A stretch of 64,000 nucleotides of DNA from Protopterus annectens (taxonomy: Eukaryota; Chordata; Ceratodontiformes; Protopteridae): NCBI RefSeq assembly GCF_019279795.1, contig NC_056747.1:1005326157-1005390156 (forward strand). The letters are read 5' to 3'. Of the stretch, positions 22,649 through 33,571 are shown in pieces; position 1 is the first letter of the stretch, and each line of letters starts with the position of its first letter. The position numbers and the translations under genes are program-made. A model generated the notes under the pieces. It did no database searches and had not been told where the DNA came from. It worked only from the letters and a program-made list of their open reading frames with translations.

Positions 22649-22849
22649 GGCAAGAAAAGACTGAGGATATGACGTCGGTCATGCGCATTAGTACCCTGAC
22701 GTACTGACGTCAGTCTAATGCGCCCTGACCGACGTCAGCCTTATACTCTGGTATTCGGGCCGACTGGACGTGGACTATACCCAATAGTAAGGACTGCAGC
22801 AATGGGGATCCTCGAACATCTACATTTATGGTAGGTACAAAACTGTACT
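22649..22849 (-). repeat. E4 right inverted terminal repeat
   Basis: Complement of the left ITR 18761-18930 with very few differences. Contains tgacgtca facing inward and the right-tip core tttatggtaggtac. Confidence 0.93.
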
Positions 22850-24450
22850 TTATGCCATAGTACTGATTGCTGTCGTTTGTCAAGGTAGGATTGGAACCAT
22901 TTTATGGAAAGTGGGTCTAATGACAGAGATTTTAGTATCCAAATAACACAAAGTCACCGCAACTGAAAAGAAAATAGTTGTTCATTCCGCTTTCGTCTGC
23001 TTCAAGCAAACTTCCTCAGATATAGAACTCACTGGTGCACTCCTTTTTATACAAAATGATCTAACCAAGTAATAATTCAATAATTCAATGAATTACTTAA
23101 ATAATTAATTAAAATAATTTGCAATACACAACTTTTTTTCTAAAACCTAGACTGACCAAGTAGTGCAAAAAATGATGCACAAATGATGCAAGAATGATTA
23201 ATACAACCAAGGAACATTATATAAAGTTACACTAAAAAACAAAAATAGTGAATTAATTAAAAATAATTGAAAATAAAAAGAAATATGTATATATATGTGT
23301 GTGATAAATGTTGTTTTATTATTGATGCTGCATGTCTCTCAAGTAATTGTAGACTATAACTTATACCAAGTCTGCTCTACCAGATAATATGGCTTTGATG
23401 TTTATATATTCATTTAATCCTGGTCCAGTATTTTAGTATGCTTATGAGAATCTGGTGGTTTACCATGTCAAATGCTTTAGACAGGTCGATTTAAATAGAG
23501 CAGAAGAAAGATTATTTAGCATTTGTTGTTTGTTAATATAATCAGTAAAGGAAAGGGTGGCAGTGGTAGTGCTGTGTGAGGGTCTGAAACCATGTTAATA
23601 GTTGGAAAGTAAATTGTTTTCTATTAAGTGGTGGAGTATTTGCCTGTGGATACATTGCTCCATAATCTTAGCTAAAGGAGAGAGTATGGTGATAGTTTGA
23701 TAGCTCAGTGGAGTGTCCACCTTTATGCAGGGGGATAACTTGGGAGACTTTCCGTAAGGTGGGGATGTGACGTTCGTTTATAGTTCTATTGATCAGTAGG
23801 GAAATAGGATAGGCAATAGCCTTGGATGATAACTAGAAATTCAGAAGGCAGTTGGTCTGCAGAAGGAGAGCATGGTTTCAATTTATTCAAAAGATTTTGA
23901 ATAAGTGTGGTTGGGACAGATTTGAATTGAAAAGGAGGGGGGATTGAGGTGTAAGAAGGTAGTGTGAAGGTATTAGGTGATAGTTGACTAGCTAGTGTTT
24001 GGATAGCGTCTGTAAAGAAGGTACTGACGGTATTAGCAGTATGGATGGGTTTTTTCTGGTCTGTATTTTGAGGTTTGGTGTAGTGGATTGACCTGGGTGG
24101 AGTAACTGCTTAATGCTAGCCCAGAATGTTTGTGGGTTGTTGTGATTAGATTGTTGAAATTGTAAGTAGTAGTTTTTTTATCAGAAAGTATGGCCTTCTT
24201 AGTGTCATTTCTAAGTTGTCTAAAGGTTTGTTGGTCAACAAGGTTTTTTTAGTCCTTCTCCATTTGGACCAATATTTATTTCTGTGATGAATTTTATGTT
24301 TGGTTTTATTGGATAGCCATGGGGCAGAATCGGCCTTAATTCTAATAGATTTGGTTGGAACGTGGTGATTGAGAATGTAAAGGAAGGTAGAATTAACGGC
24401 TTCATCTAAAGGGAGGTGTTTTAAGGGAACCCAATTGCATGCTCTTAGTT
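22850..24450 (-). pseudogene. L2-like LINE RT, N-terminal half
   Basis: On the minus strand this includes the fingers block Q-H-G-F-R-P-S-H-S-T-T near 23600, I-D-L-S-K-A-F-D (motif A) near 23490, and W-F-Q-S-Y-L-D-K-R-Q-Q near 22890. It is interrupted by the 491-bp insertion (22939-23429) and cut at 22849 by E4. Multiple stops are present. The linker toward the endonuclease (23900-24450) is low in recognisable motifs. Confidence 0.7.
22939..23429 (-). mobile_element. 491-bp non-coding insertion with 10-bp target duplication
   Basis: It is flanked by identical attttagtat copies at 22929-22938 and 23430-23439 inside the LINE RT. It is AT-rich with no ORF. On the minus strand it contains ctgaggaagtttgcttg, then a hairpin and gacgaaagcgg (about 23016-22988). 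This CTGAGGA-stem-GAAA layout resembles a hammerhead-type core and the matching segment of Penelope-like elements. Identity is not proven; it could be a SINE or PLE-derived piece. Confidence 0.7.
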
Positions 24451-25569
24451 TCATTTGGAATAAAAATCAGGGTTAAATTTGTTTTTAGATCTAGTACTTC
24501 TGATAGAGGTTTGAATGGGAGTTTTGGTTTTATGCCCGATGAAGTAGGTCAGTGAGTGGTCACTTATATCATCAGGGAAGGTTCCAGAATTATAGTAGTG
24601 AGTATGATTGTTTATAAGAATCCAGTCTAGTATGCTTGCTTTCTTGTTAGCTTTATTTATTCTGGTGGGTGAGGTAATGGTTTGAGAAAAACCATGTAGG
24701 TTAATGTGGGTGGTAGGAAGGCTGGTACAATAGGAATTCCAATCCATATTTATATCGCCTAGGATTATGTTTTCTTGAGGCAGGTGTTGGGATAGCCAGC
24801 AAAGGATATTTTCCATGGTGGCTATGTTATTTCCAGGGGGCAGATACGTACAGATAATGTAGATTGATTTGGCATTGTTAAGTTCAAGTTTAGAGATGAG
24901 AATCTCAGCATGGGAATCTAGAGGTATATTACAGTTGTATGTGGTTAATTGTAAACCAGATTTAAATAGAATAGCAACCCCACCACCTTTCTTAGCTACT
25001 CTGTCAATTCTTAGGATGTTATATCCAGGTGGGATAATTTCATTATCCTTGATGGCAGGTTTTAGCCATGTTTCTGTTAGGCAGATAATGTCAAAGGAGT
25101 ACACTTCTAAGAGAGCATGGAGTTGAGTTACTTTGTTGTTAATACTACGTATATTGAGATGAGCTAGTAGGAGGGAGTTAGATGGTTTAGCAAGGGAGTA
25201 ATTGGTTGATTGATTGTGGTTATTGAGAGAGATAGAGGTTGCTGTTGGGCCAGAGTTAGGATGAATATCACCGTCCTTTAATGAGAGGAGTTGTCATTGA
25301 TAGCTTAGGTTAGGGAACTTGCTATATGGAAATAACACAATATGTAGTGTTCTAGGATACATAGCAAGTAGGTAGCTGGGTGAGCATATTATGTTTGTAT
25401 GGTTATGTAGGTGTGGTAAGGGTTGAGAGTTAATTTGTTGATTGGGGTAGTCAGTGTGTGGATATATTGGGTGTTCATATGAGGAGAGTAAATAGGCAAA
25501 GGTTAAAAGTAGTAGTGGTACAAGAGTAAAGCAGAGTAGAATCTGAGAAGGGATGGTTGGATTAGCCAT
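24451..25569 (-). pseudogene. L2-like LINE ORF2 N-terminus with endonuclease
   Basis: Minus strand from 25569: a hydrophobic N-terminal segment (ILLCFTLVPLLLLTFAYLL) that resembles a signal anchor, then after a stop codon near 25297 a G-D-I-H-P-N-S-G-P motif at about 25270-25244. The apurinic-type endonuclease follows: L-T-E-T-W-L near 25085 (catalytic Glu), I-L-G-D-I-N-M-D-W near 24755, S-D-H-S-L near 24565. Family role is nicking of target DNA. The GDIHPNSGP motif resembles 2A ribosome-skipping peptides (consensus D-x-E-x-N-P-G-P) found at this position in some LINEs, with the first proline replaced by serine. Broken by the stop and a frameshift near 24450. Confidence 0.75.
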
Positions 25570-26963
25570 AGGGAAGGATTAGCTATTTGTTAGATATATA
25601 TGTAGAGATGGAAGTGTTTAAGCTGAGAGTGTGCAAAGAAAGGAGGGTGTGGCAAGTGTGGAGTGGTAAAGAGATGGGAGATAAGAGAAAAATTGGCCAA
25701 TTGGAAATGTGTAGAGGTTAATGGGAAGAGGAAGGGGTGTGGTTAGAAAGTATAAGAGTAGGACCCCTGGGGGTGGGTGGGAATTGCAAGTAGGGAGAGG
25801 AGCGGACTGAGCCCAGAGGGCGAACAGAGCGGGTAGAAACAAGGAGAAAGGAAGAAGGCAAGACTCTGAAGAAACTATCAGTGGTTAGGTAAGTGAGATC
25901 AGAGAAACAGAAAGTAAGGAGGATTTAGCACTTGTTCAGTGTAACTGTTAGTAAGGTAAGAACAGAGAGGGGGGTCACAGAGATAGGAGGCTAGAGGCAG
26001 GGAATTAATGGATCCTTTGGAGAGGGTTCAATATATAGTAACTTAAAGTGAAAACTTAAGCAATAGATATGTGCTGCCACCTAGTGGAGAAGCAGTAGAT
26101 GACAAGAGCACTTAGAGCAGAGTAGGGAAAGGTAAAAAGTAATGTAAGGGTCTAATAGTGGGGTAAAAAGAAGTCCGCAGAAGGCTGCTAGCAATGGAGC
26201 GCAGGGCTAAATACAACATAGACTGGTTACAATGACTTGCCCTTAGGATACATACACTTTAGGCCGATGTCATAGGACAAGCCAAGGAAGTTGAGAGAAC
26301 AGTGGAGGATCCCTGCATAGAGGTTCTTTTTTCTGTCTGGAAGCCAGGAATATCAGGAATGGTGGGAGGCTTGGGTTAGATTATGCACTGTAGACTAACT
26401 GTAAGAAAAAGGGATAAAATAAAGTATCAGCAGGATAATAGTAAGGGGGTAGCAAGTTAAATGATTCAGTAAAGCACACTAAAATAGGTAGTGGACTGAC
26501 CTAGAGGACGGTAAAAGTTGAGGGTAAGTGGGAGATACTAGGATGTGGAAGATGAGATGAGGGCGAGTGAGAGTGCTAACATAAGGAATGCTAGGGAGGC
26601 TTAGGATCCTAGATTATTTATCAACATAACACAGAAGTGGAGCAGTCAAGAATTAAATTCACAGAGCAGGAAAATTTAATTAGCAGCAAACATTTTCAAA
26701 GTAGTGAAATAAAAAAAAAATTCTTAGGCTATTATACTATGAGCTGCAGCCAGAAATTAACATAAAAGTATTGCATGTACAGTATAATAAATTATACACA
26801 TTTGTATAAAAAGCTAGGCGGTACGGAACACCAGTATATTTAATACAGTTCTTGGCAGTTGGGCTTAGACTAGACAGTATTTAGTTTTAGCAGGAGATAC
26901 TGCGCGTATGTGTAAGCATTGTAACAGTGCTTTCACTGTAGCACCCTTAATATGTGCAGACAG
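25570..26963 (-). repeat. L2-like LINE 5' region, proximal part
   Basis: No credible ORF; purine-rich on the plus strand. The segment 25840-26395 is a near-copy of 39690-40238, sharing for example gtgctgccacctagtgg and aggctgctagcaatgg. Subtracting E5, the two copies are about 2.4 kb apart, so the LINE 5' region seems to contain a tandem unit. 26396-26963 has no recognised feature. Confidence 0.7.
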
Positions 26964-27146
26964 ATGTTCATCGTGTTTCAGTGTTGCAGTCATTACAATT
27001 GGGTTATCCTGCTGGCAGGCTACCCGCAGTCAGCCTGAATTCCAAAGTCTAGGTCCGGTGTCGGTTGCTGTCACCTTCTCCCTGATGCCAGTGCGCCAGG
27101 GGTATAAAAGATGCAGCCGACACCATTTTCTTCAGTCTTTCTTGCC
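26964..27146 (+). promoter_or_regulatory. E5 left ITR with TATA box
   Basis: tataaaa at 27103-27109 lies in the same place as in E3. The CRE-like site is altered (cctgatgccagtg). It matches the complement of 38176-38388, where an inward-facing ttttata is also seen near 38213. Confidence 0.8.
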
Positions 27147-28294
27147 GTGCGGTGTCCGAAGCAAAAGCAGTTCGCAAGTGCCGGTCGACCGACTCCTGAG
27201 ATTTTCTTGTTCGAATTTCAGATCCGAAGTCTTCATTAAAAGCTAAGTATCCCATTGGTGAAACTTTTTTCTTGCTCCAGACCGATGTCAGAAAAAGTTT
27301 AATTGTATTTCTTGTGGGAAGCAAATACTTCATAAGGGCTTTCATTCCTACTGTATTCCTTGCCTAGGCCCTGACCACGATGTTGCTAATTGTCGGTTCT
27401 GTGCTAGATTTAACCAATGCACTATTAAGCGTCTGTACGATTTTGCATTTCACTATTTTGGCAGAAGATTTAATTACACAATGTTGTCGGATAGCCATCA
27501 GACTACCGCAATTCACAAACGCAAAGAAAAGGACAAGCATCCGAGGTCCAAAACTGATGAGGCTTCTTCTAAGCCAGTCGCCGGTTCTCAGTGAGGCGCT
27601 TTCACGGCCCCTGACGCCCGCTACTTTAGAGCCACAGGCCGCTACCGACTCCCACGTGGAGCCGACTAGGCTGCTGGAAACTCAAGGTATTGGAACCTCG
27701 GAAACTATTCCCCCAGATGGGTCTGGAGCCGCTGAGAAGGCATCAGCTTCGGAGGGTGTTCTCAGGCCTACACAATTATATGTAAAAATGACTTCAGCTT
27801 CAAAGACAAAGACTAAAGCACCTTTAAAGACAAAGAAACAAGTACAACGGACCCATGGACAGGCCTCCATGCCTAAAAAACAGATACTCAAAATGGCCGA
27901 AGACATAATTACTTTGATCAGGGGTTCCCATCCCCCTTCTGATAAGAGGCCTAGGCAAGAGACAGAATATGAATCTTCAGATCAGGTTTCCATTTCATCT
28001 GATTCCTCTTCTGATCAGGAATACTCTCTTCCTCCCTATGAGGATTCTGATGCTGAAGAATCTATCCCTTCAACCTCTCCTTCTGAGGATTATTCTTTTG
28101 GGGAAACTCTGCATACCATGAGGGAGCATTTCCACTGGGAGAGTCAAGATTATTCAGAATCTAAGAAGAGGCTCAGAGACTTTCTTTTACTACCTCATCA
28201 CAGGCCCCTTGCTATTCCACCTGTAGATGTTTTTTTCAGAGTCCAGTCTGACTCCTGACTCCAGCTCCTGTTAAGCCAGACAAGATACTACAGG

Positions 28295-28465
28295 ATGTTC
28301 TTCGTCTTCCCTTGCTGCAGTCCTGACTATTGGGTATAGTCCGCGTCCCAGTCGGCCCGAATACCAGAGTATAAGGCTGACGTCGGTCATGGCGCCTTAG
28401 ACTGACGTCAGTACGTCAGGGTACTAATGCGCATGACCGACGTCATTTCCTCAGTCTTTTTTGCC
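28295..28465 (+). promoter_or_regulatory. E6 left ITR with CRE-like site
   Basis: tgacgtca at 28403-28410, then gtacgtcaggg. Complement of the right ITR 33572-33772. Differs from E4 in the segment cgtcttcccttgctgcag, which is mirrored in its own ICR. Confidence 0.82.
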
Positions 28466-28608
28466 GCGTGGTCCGATGCAGAAGCAATTTTGCGAGTGCA
28501 GGTTGGCGTTCTGAGATTTTCCGAAACCGGAGTTTCAGACCGAAACAGAGTTGGCTAAGTAACCGTTGGGGAACATTTTGGTTTTTTCTTGCCTCAGTAT
28601 TTAACCGG

Positions 28609-30342
28609 ATGTCAGAAAAAGTGAATAACTGTATTTCTTGTGGGAAGCAGATACCGCATAGGGATTATCATACATTGTGTATACCTTGTTTAGGGCCTGA
28701 GCACGACGTTGTTGGTTGCCGCTCTTGTGCTAGATTTAACAAGCGCACTATTAAGAGGAGGCTTGATTGTGCTAGGTTAGTGTTTGGGAAGCGTTGCAAT
28801 TATAATATGCCGCCGGATGCTCCGACGCCCGCTTCATCCAAGAAGCGCAAGGACAAAACAGTGAAGCCTAGGGGTGAGGAACCGGCAGTCCCGGACGTCG
28901 GTCCTTTAGAAGGCTCAGGGGAGCCAGAGGTTTTGCCAGGAGTCTCTCTGGAGTCTCAGGCAGATACTTTACTGTTACAGGATGTGCCCTCTCAGGAGGT
29001 AGGCCAGGCTGAGGGGGCTTCTAAGGTAACTGTTCTTCCCTCTCTTCCCAAGGTAGTCAGGGCCTCTCCTTCTGTTGCCAAAGCTTCTTTTAGAGGTAGG
29101 CCAAGTTCAGCTTCTGTGGGGGCTTCTCCTAGCATTTCGGGCTCTGTGCCTAAGAAACATATGCTTAAAATGGCAGAAGATTTGATTACTCTGATTAGAG
29201 GTTCTATGCGCCGCCTGATAAGAGGCCTAGGGTGGAACAGGAGTTTGATAGTTTTGAACAGTGTTCACAGGCTTCAGAGTCTTCTGTGGAAGACTTGCAA
29301 GAGTTTCCTACTTATTCTGATTCTGATGTGGATGATTCCACTCCTACAGCTTCTCCTCCTGAGGATTTTTCATTTTCAGAGACTCTTCACTCCATGAGGG
29401 AGCACTTTAAATGGGAAGGCCAGGATTACTCTGATTCCAGGAAAAGGCTTAGGGAATTCTTGTTTTTACCCCAGCATAGGCCCTTAGCTATTCCTCCTGT
29501 GTTGAATGTGGTGGAGGATGTTTTCGCAGAGGCTTCCCTGAACCCTGACTCCTTGCCTCCTGCTCCTGTTAAGCCTGATAGGTATTATAGGGTGCCCGAA
29601 GCTCATAAGTATTTGTTTAAGAGTCCCAGGGCGGACCCAGAAACTGTTTCTCAGGGGCCTAAAGGTGTTAAAGCTTCTGTGGTTAAAAATCCTGTACCCT
29701 CTGATAAAGAGGCAAGGGCTTTGGATAGGTGGGGTAAGTAAGTATATACTTCTTCCACTCTAGCCATGAGGGCGTTGAATTGTCAGTTTCATATGCTGAA
29801 ATATCAGAATTATCTCCTTTCACAATTGAAATCTAAGGTGGATGCTTTGGCGGAAGGTATTGAGTGTAAAGAATTGCTGGATTTGGTTCATGTGTCTGAA
29901 CAAGTGGGTAAGCATTCTTTGCAGTGTGGTTTTGATGCTGTTCAGGCCTCCTCGAGGGTGGCTGCTACTAGTTCTGTTCTTCGCAGACATGCCTGGTTGA
30001 AGGATCAGAATTTAGCTGAGCATGTTAAGACCAGGATTTTGGATGCTCCTTTACAGTCTGATGTGTTGTTTGGACCGCCTGTGGAAGCAGTTTTAAAGAA
30101 AATGGAGGACAAAGCTAAGTCTATGCAGACTGTTAAAGATTTTTGCAGGTGCAGCCTCCAAGTTTAGTAGAAATTGGCCTGCTAAGGGGTGGACATATCC
30201 TGCTTATGGTTCCCAGTCTAGGGGTAGGTCTAGACGTGGTAGGGGCAGGGCTCAAGGTTCGTTTAGGCCTAGATCAGACAGTTCACCTGCTCAGACTTCT
30301 GGTGAGGGCAGGGGTCAGTCCTTTCGTAAGCAGAACCAATGA
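28609..30342 (+). pseudogene. E6 gag
   Basis: ATG at 28609, open for 263 codons to 29397. Cys/His module in the first 45 residues; KKRKD basic cluster near residue 80; P-K-K-H-M-L-K-M-A-E-D-L-I-T-L near 29150. A one-base loss at tatgcgccgcctg (29206-29218) shifts the frame; 29232-29741 continues with the acidic core and ends at a TAA where other copies read Lys (ggtaagtaag). 29766-30167 holds L-R-R-H-A-W-L-K. A lost T at about 30141 breaks the RG-rich end. Stop 30340-30342. Only a handful of changes separate it from an intact gag. Confidence 0.88.
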
Positions 30343-31317
30343 CCTGCCTTTTCAGCTGCCAGTGGATTCTCGCCTGGCAGCTCCTTTGGGAGGAAGATTG
30401 TCTCTTTTCAAAGAAAATTGGGATTTACTCACTCAAGACAGATGGGTGCTGGATATCATTCATCACGGTTACAGATTTTATTTCCACACAATGCCCCCTT
30501 TCAAAGGCATGCCAGATGTTCCTCCTCCACAAAGAAAAGAGGCTCACAAGCAAGTTTCTCAGTTACTCCAGATAGGGGCCATTCAGCCAGTCCCTGTATC
30601 AGAAAGGGGCTTCGGATTTTATTCTCGCCTGTTCCTAGTACCAAAGAAGGGGAACACGTGGAGACCAATTTTGGATTTATCTATCCTCAACACTTATCTG
30701 GACATTCCCAAGTTCAAGATGTTGACGTTACAGCAACTGTTACCTCTGCTGGGCAAAGATCACTGGATGGTAACTTTGGATCTCAAGGAAGCTTACCTTC
30801 ATGTGCCTATAAGGCTAAGTTGCAGAAAGTATCTGCGGTTTCAACTGGAGATTTTCATTATCAGTTCTCTGCATTGCCCTTTGGCTTATCTACTGCCCAG
30901 AGTATTCACAAAGGTTCTGGCTCCAGTGATAGCTTACTTCAGGCTTCAAGGCATTCAAATCTATCCTTACTTGGACGACTGCCTGATTCTGGCTCAAGAA
31001 AAGGAAGACCTTCTACAGCATCTGGAATATGTCATAGCAGTGCTAAGATGCCTAGGGTATTCTGTGAACGAAATAAAGTCCAGTCTAGTACCCTCTCAAG
31101 ACATGTGCTTTCTGGGTGTGAGACTGAATACAGCAGCCCAGATGGCCTTTTTAACCCCGGACAAACAAAAGAGTCTGTCACTTTACTTCCATCAACTATC
31201 TCATCAGTCCGTGCTGACTGCAAGGACAGTCCTTCAAGCATTAGGGTTCATGGCATCTTGTATTCTGGTGCTTCCCAATGCCAAACTGCATATGAGGAAG
31301 CTGCAATGGTATCTCAA
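30343..31317 (+). pseudogene. E6 reverse transcriptase
   Basis: A frame opening upstream, in the end of gag, runs to 31366. Blocks: A-A-P-L-G-G-R-L-S-L near 30375, F-Y-S-R-L-F-L-V-P-K-K-G near 30615, T-L-D-L-K-E-A-Y-L-H-V-P near 30775 (motif A), Y-L-D-D-C-L-I-L-A near 30970 (motif C). Between about 30842 and 30893 a one-base loss is followed by a two-base loss, so about 17 residues around the L-P-F-G-L-S-T-A-P block are out of frame before the frame returns. A lost A near 31317 then throws RNase H out of frame. Confidence 0.87.
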
Positions 31318-32250
31318 AATGTATGGACACAGCACTGCCAAGATTTCGACACTGTCATTCACATAATACCTTGCCTTCAAAAGGAATTCTTGTGGTGGGC
31401 TCAGGAATGTCACCTAAACAAGGGACTCTCTGTGACCCGGCCAGAGGCGAGTCAGATTTTAACGACAGATGCCTCGGACACTGCTTGGGGAGCTCATCTA
31501 AATGGAAAGTGGATACAAGACAAGTGGCCTGCCAGACTACAGCATCTACATATCAACATGAAGGAGATGTTAGCAGTCCAGTTTGCATTGATGGCGTTCA
31601 AGGAGTTACTTCTTCCAGGGCAGGTGTTGATTCTAACAGACAACACAACTGTCATGTGGTACATCAACAAGCAAGGGGGAACACATTCTTATCCTCTATG
31701 CAGGCAAGCAATGATTTTATGGGAGACTGCTAAGCCTGCAACTGACTCTTCAGGCAAGGTTTCTGCCAGGAGCACAGAACTCCCTAGCAGATGTATTAAG
31801 CAGACAAATCATGGATCCCCACGAGTGGAAACTGGATCTTCATGTATTTCAGACATTGACAGTGTCATGGGGAACTCCAGACATAGATCTGTTCGCTTCT
31901 CCACTAAACCACCAGCTGCCAAAGTATTGCACAAAGGGGTTTCATCACACAGCTTGGAAAGTGGATGCTCTGTCTTTCAGTTGGAAAAACCTTCATGTCT
32001 ATGCCTTTCCACCTCTGCCTCTTCTTCCAAAGGTATTATTAAAGGTCAGACAAGACAGGCCAAGGATGATTTTGATAGCTCCAGATTGGCCTCGGCAACA
32101 CTGGTACCCACTTCTAAGGAGTCTTGTAAAGAAGCCTCCATGGCCTTTTCCTCTGATTCCTCATCTGTTATCTCAGAAGGACGGTCATCTGCTCAATGTC
32201 AAGCTTCAATCTCTTCATCTCACAGCTTGGCATATTCTGTGTTGAAGCAC
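31318..32250 (+). pseudogene. E6 RNase H and methyltransferase-like region
   Basis: T-T-D-A-S-D-T-A-W-G-A-H near 31465, N-M-K-E-M-L-A-V near 31560, L-T-D-N-T-T-V-M-W-Y near 31635. The frame then moves near 31740 to one holding P-D-I-D-L-F-A-S-P near 31880, A-F-P-P-L-P-L-L-P-K-V near 32005 and I-A-P-D-W-P-R-Q-H-W-Y near 32080, open to 32245. The YR frame is open through the whole stretch, so the two genes overlap. Confidence 0.85.
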
Positions 32251-33285
32251 AGCAGGTCTCAGCTTCTTCAACAAGTTTTAAATGTGATTATGGAAGCTAG
32301 AAGGCCTAGTACTAGGAGAGTGTACGCAGAAAAATGGAAGAGATTTTTATTTTGGAGTACAGCAAAGAATTTGGAGATTTCAGAGCCTAATTTGAGTGTG
32401 GCTCTTCAATATCTTACTGAATTATTGGACAAAGGTTTGTCCTTCTCATCCATAAAGATTCATGCTGCAGCAATTTCAGCTCACTATGATTGTGACCCAC
32501 CTTTGTTTTCGCATCCTTTGTTCAAGCAGTTTCTTAGAGGGGCAAAGAATATAAGACCCCCACGTAGAGCTCCTACTCCTGCTTGGGATCTCAATTTTGT
32601 GTTGGAAAAACTTACTCTACAACCTTTTGAGCCTGCAGCTACTGCTGAATTGAAATATTTGTCATGGAAGACTGCTTTTCTGTTGGCTATTACTTCTGCA
32701 AGAAGGGTGTCTGAGTTGCAGGCCCTTATGGCAGTAGAGCCCTTCTTGGTTTTCCATAAGGACAGGGTTTCATTACGTACTAATCCTTCCTTTATGCCTA
32801 AGGTGGTTTCTAGTGTGGCTTTAAACCAAACTATTCATTTGCCTACGTTTTTTGCAGATCCTCAAAATAAAGGGGAAAAGATTTTGCACACTTTAGATGT
32901 ACACAGGCAATTGCGTTATTATTTGAGCAGGACTAAAAATTTTAGGCAGTCTCAGCAGTTACTTGTTTCTTTTGCTTTGGGTTCACAGGGCAAGCCTGTG
33001 TCAAAACAAACTATTTCTAGGTGGATTGGCTTTTGCATTCCATTTTGTTATTCCCATCATGGCAAAGAGGTTCCAGCTGGGATTAGGCCTCATTCCACTA
33101 GGGCTACTGCCACTTCAACAGCATTTCTAAGGGGGGTGGCAACTAAGGATATTCTGGAAGCCGCTACTTGGAGTTCAGTGCATACTTTCTCTAGGCATTA
33201 TCACCTGCCTATATACTCTAAGACTAGGGCTGGTTTTGCCACAGCTGTTTTACAAGGCATGTTGTCAGCTCCTGCTACTTTATAA
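32224..33285 (+). CDS. E6 tyrosine recombinase, apparently intact
   Basis: Open to the taa at 33283-33285 with no internal stop; the frame is open far upstream, so the start is not fixed by the sequence. N-terminal half: A-R-R-P-S-T-R-R-V-Y-A-E-K-W near 32300 and a SAM-like helical region to 32520. Catalytic residues: Arg (agg, 32704-32706) in S-A-R-R-V-S-E-L, HxxR at 33091-33102 in R-P-H-S-T-R-A, and Tyr (33199-33201) in S-R-H-Y-H-L. Family role: joins the circular DNA into the target by strand exchange. This is the only YR here with every catalytic residue in one open frame plus its N-terminal part, so it may act on other F2 copies. Confidence 0.88.
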   Translation, partial: SLAYSVLKHSRSQLLQQVLNVIMEARRPSTRRVYAEKWKRFLFWSTAKNLEISEPNLSVALQYLTELLDKGLSFSSIKIHAAAISAHYDCDPPLFSHPLFKQFLRGAKNIRPPRRAPTPAWDLNFVLEKLTLQPFEPAATAELKYLSWKTAFLLAITSARRVSELQALMAVEPFLVFHKDRVSLRTNPSFMPKVVSSVALNQTIHLPTFFADPQNKGEKILHTLDVHRQLRYYLSRTKNFRQSQQLLVSFALGSQGKPVSKQTISRWIGFCIPFCYSHHGKEVPAGIRPHSTRATATSTAFLRGVATKDILEAATWSSVHTFSRHYHLPIYSKTRAGFATAVLQGMLSAPATL

Positions 33286-33321
33286 TTTGCCAGCCTCCCT
33301 TACCTCTGCTTTGGGATTCTA

Positions 33322-33418
33322 CCCAATAGTCAGGACTGCAGCAAGGGAAGACGAAGAACATAGTACAGTTTTGTACCTACCATAAATGTAGATGTTCGAG
33401 GATTCCCTTGCTGCAGTC
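33322..33418 (+). repeat. E6 internal complementary region
   Basis: 33322-33361 is the exact complement of 28295-28334 (40/40). 33362-33418 is the exact complement of 33716-33772 (57/57). Confidence 0.98.
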
Positions 33419-33571
33419 CAATTTACCCTCCCTCCCCCTCTGTGTTTCAGGGTGGTTGTGTAGGTGAGTTTACATGCTTATATTTTTTGTATATATTGCT
33501 GTATATATTGTACATGTTTTTTGGTGCAGGTTGTTTTTGGGACTTGTCTTTTTGGGTCTTCTGACATCTGG

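Larger units (their letters stand above)
18761..22849 (+). mobile_element. E4: DIRS element of family F2, internally deleted
   Basis: A 4.1-kb element starting atgttcttcgttcc and ending caaaactgtact, inserted in the L2-like LINE RT at gagtg^ttatgc with no target duplication. It has left ITR, gag, RT, then a deletion of about 1.4 kb that removes RNase H, the methyltransferase-like part and the YR N-terminus, then the YR C-terminus, ICR and right ITR. It shares three frame-breaking indels with E6. ICR matches tips at 39/40 and 58/58, so it is fairly young. Confidence 0.93.

Noticed and set aside
30418-31300. First third of a 955-codon frame as a real protein
   Set aside because: This part is the wrong phase of RT; only the RNase H centre and the YR part of that frame match domains.
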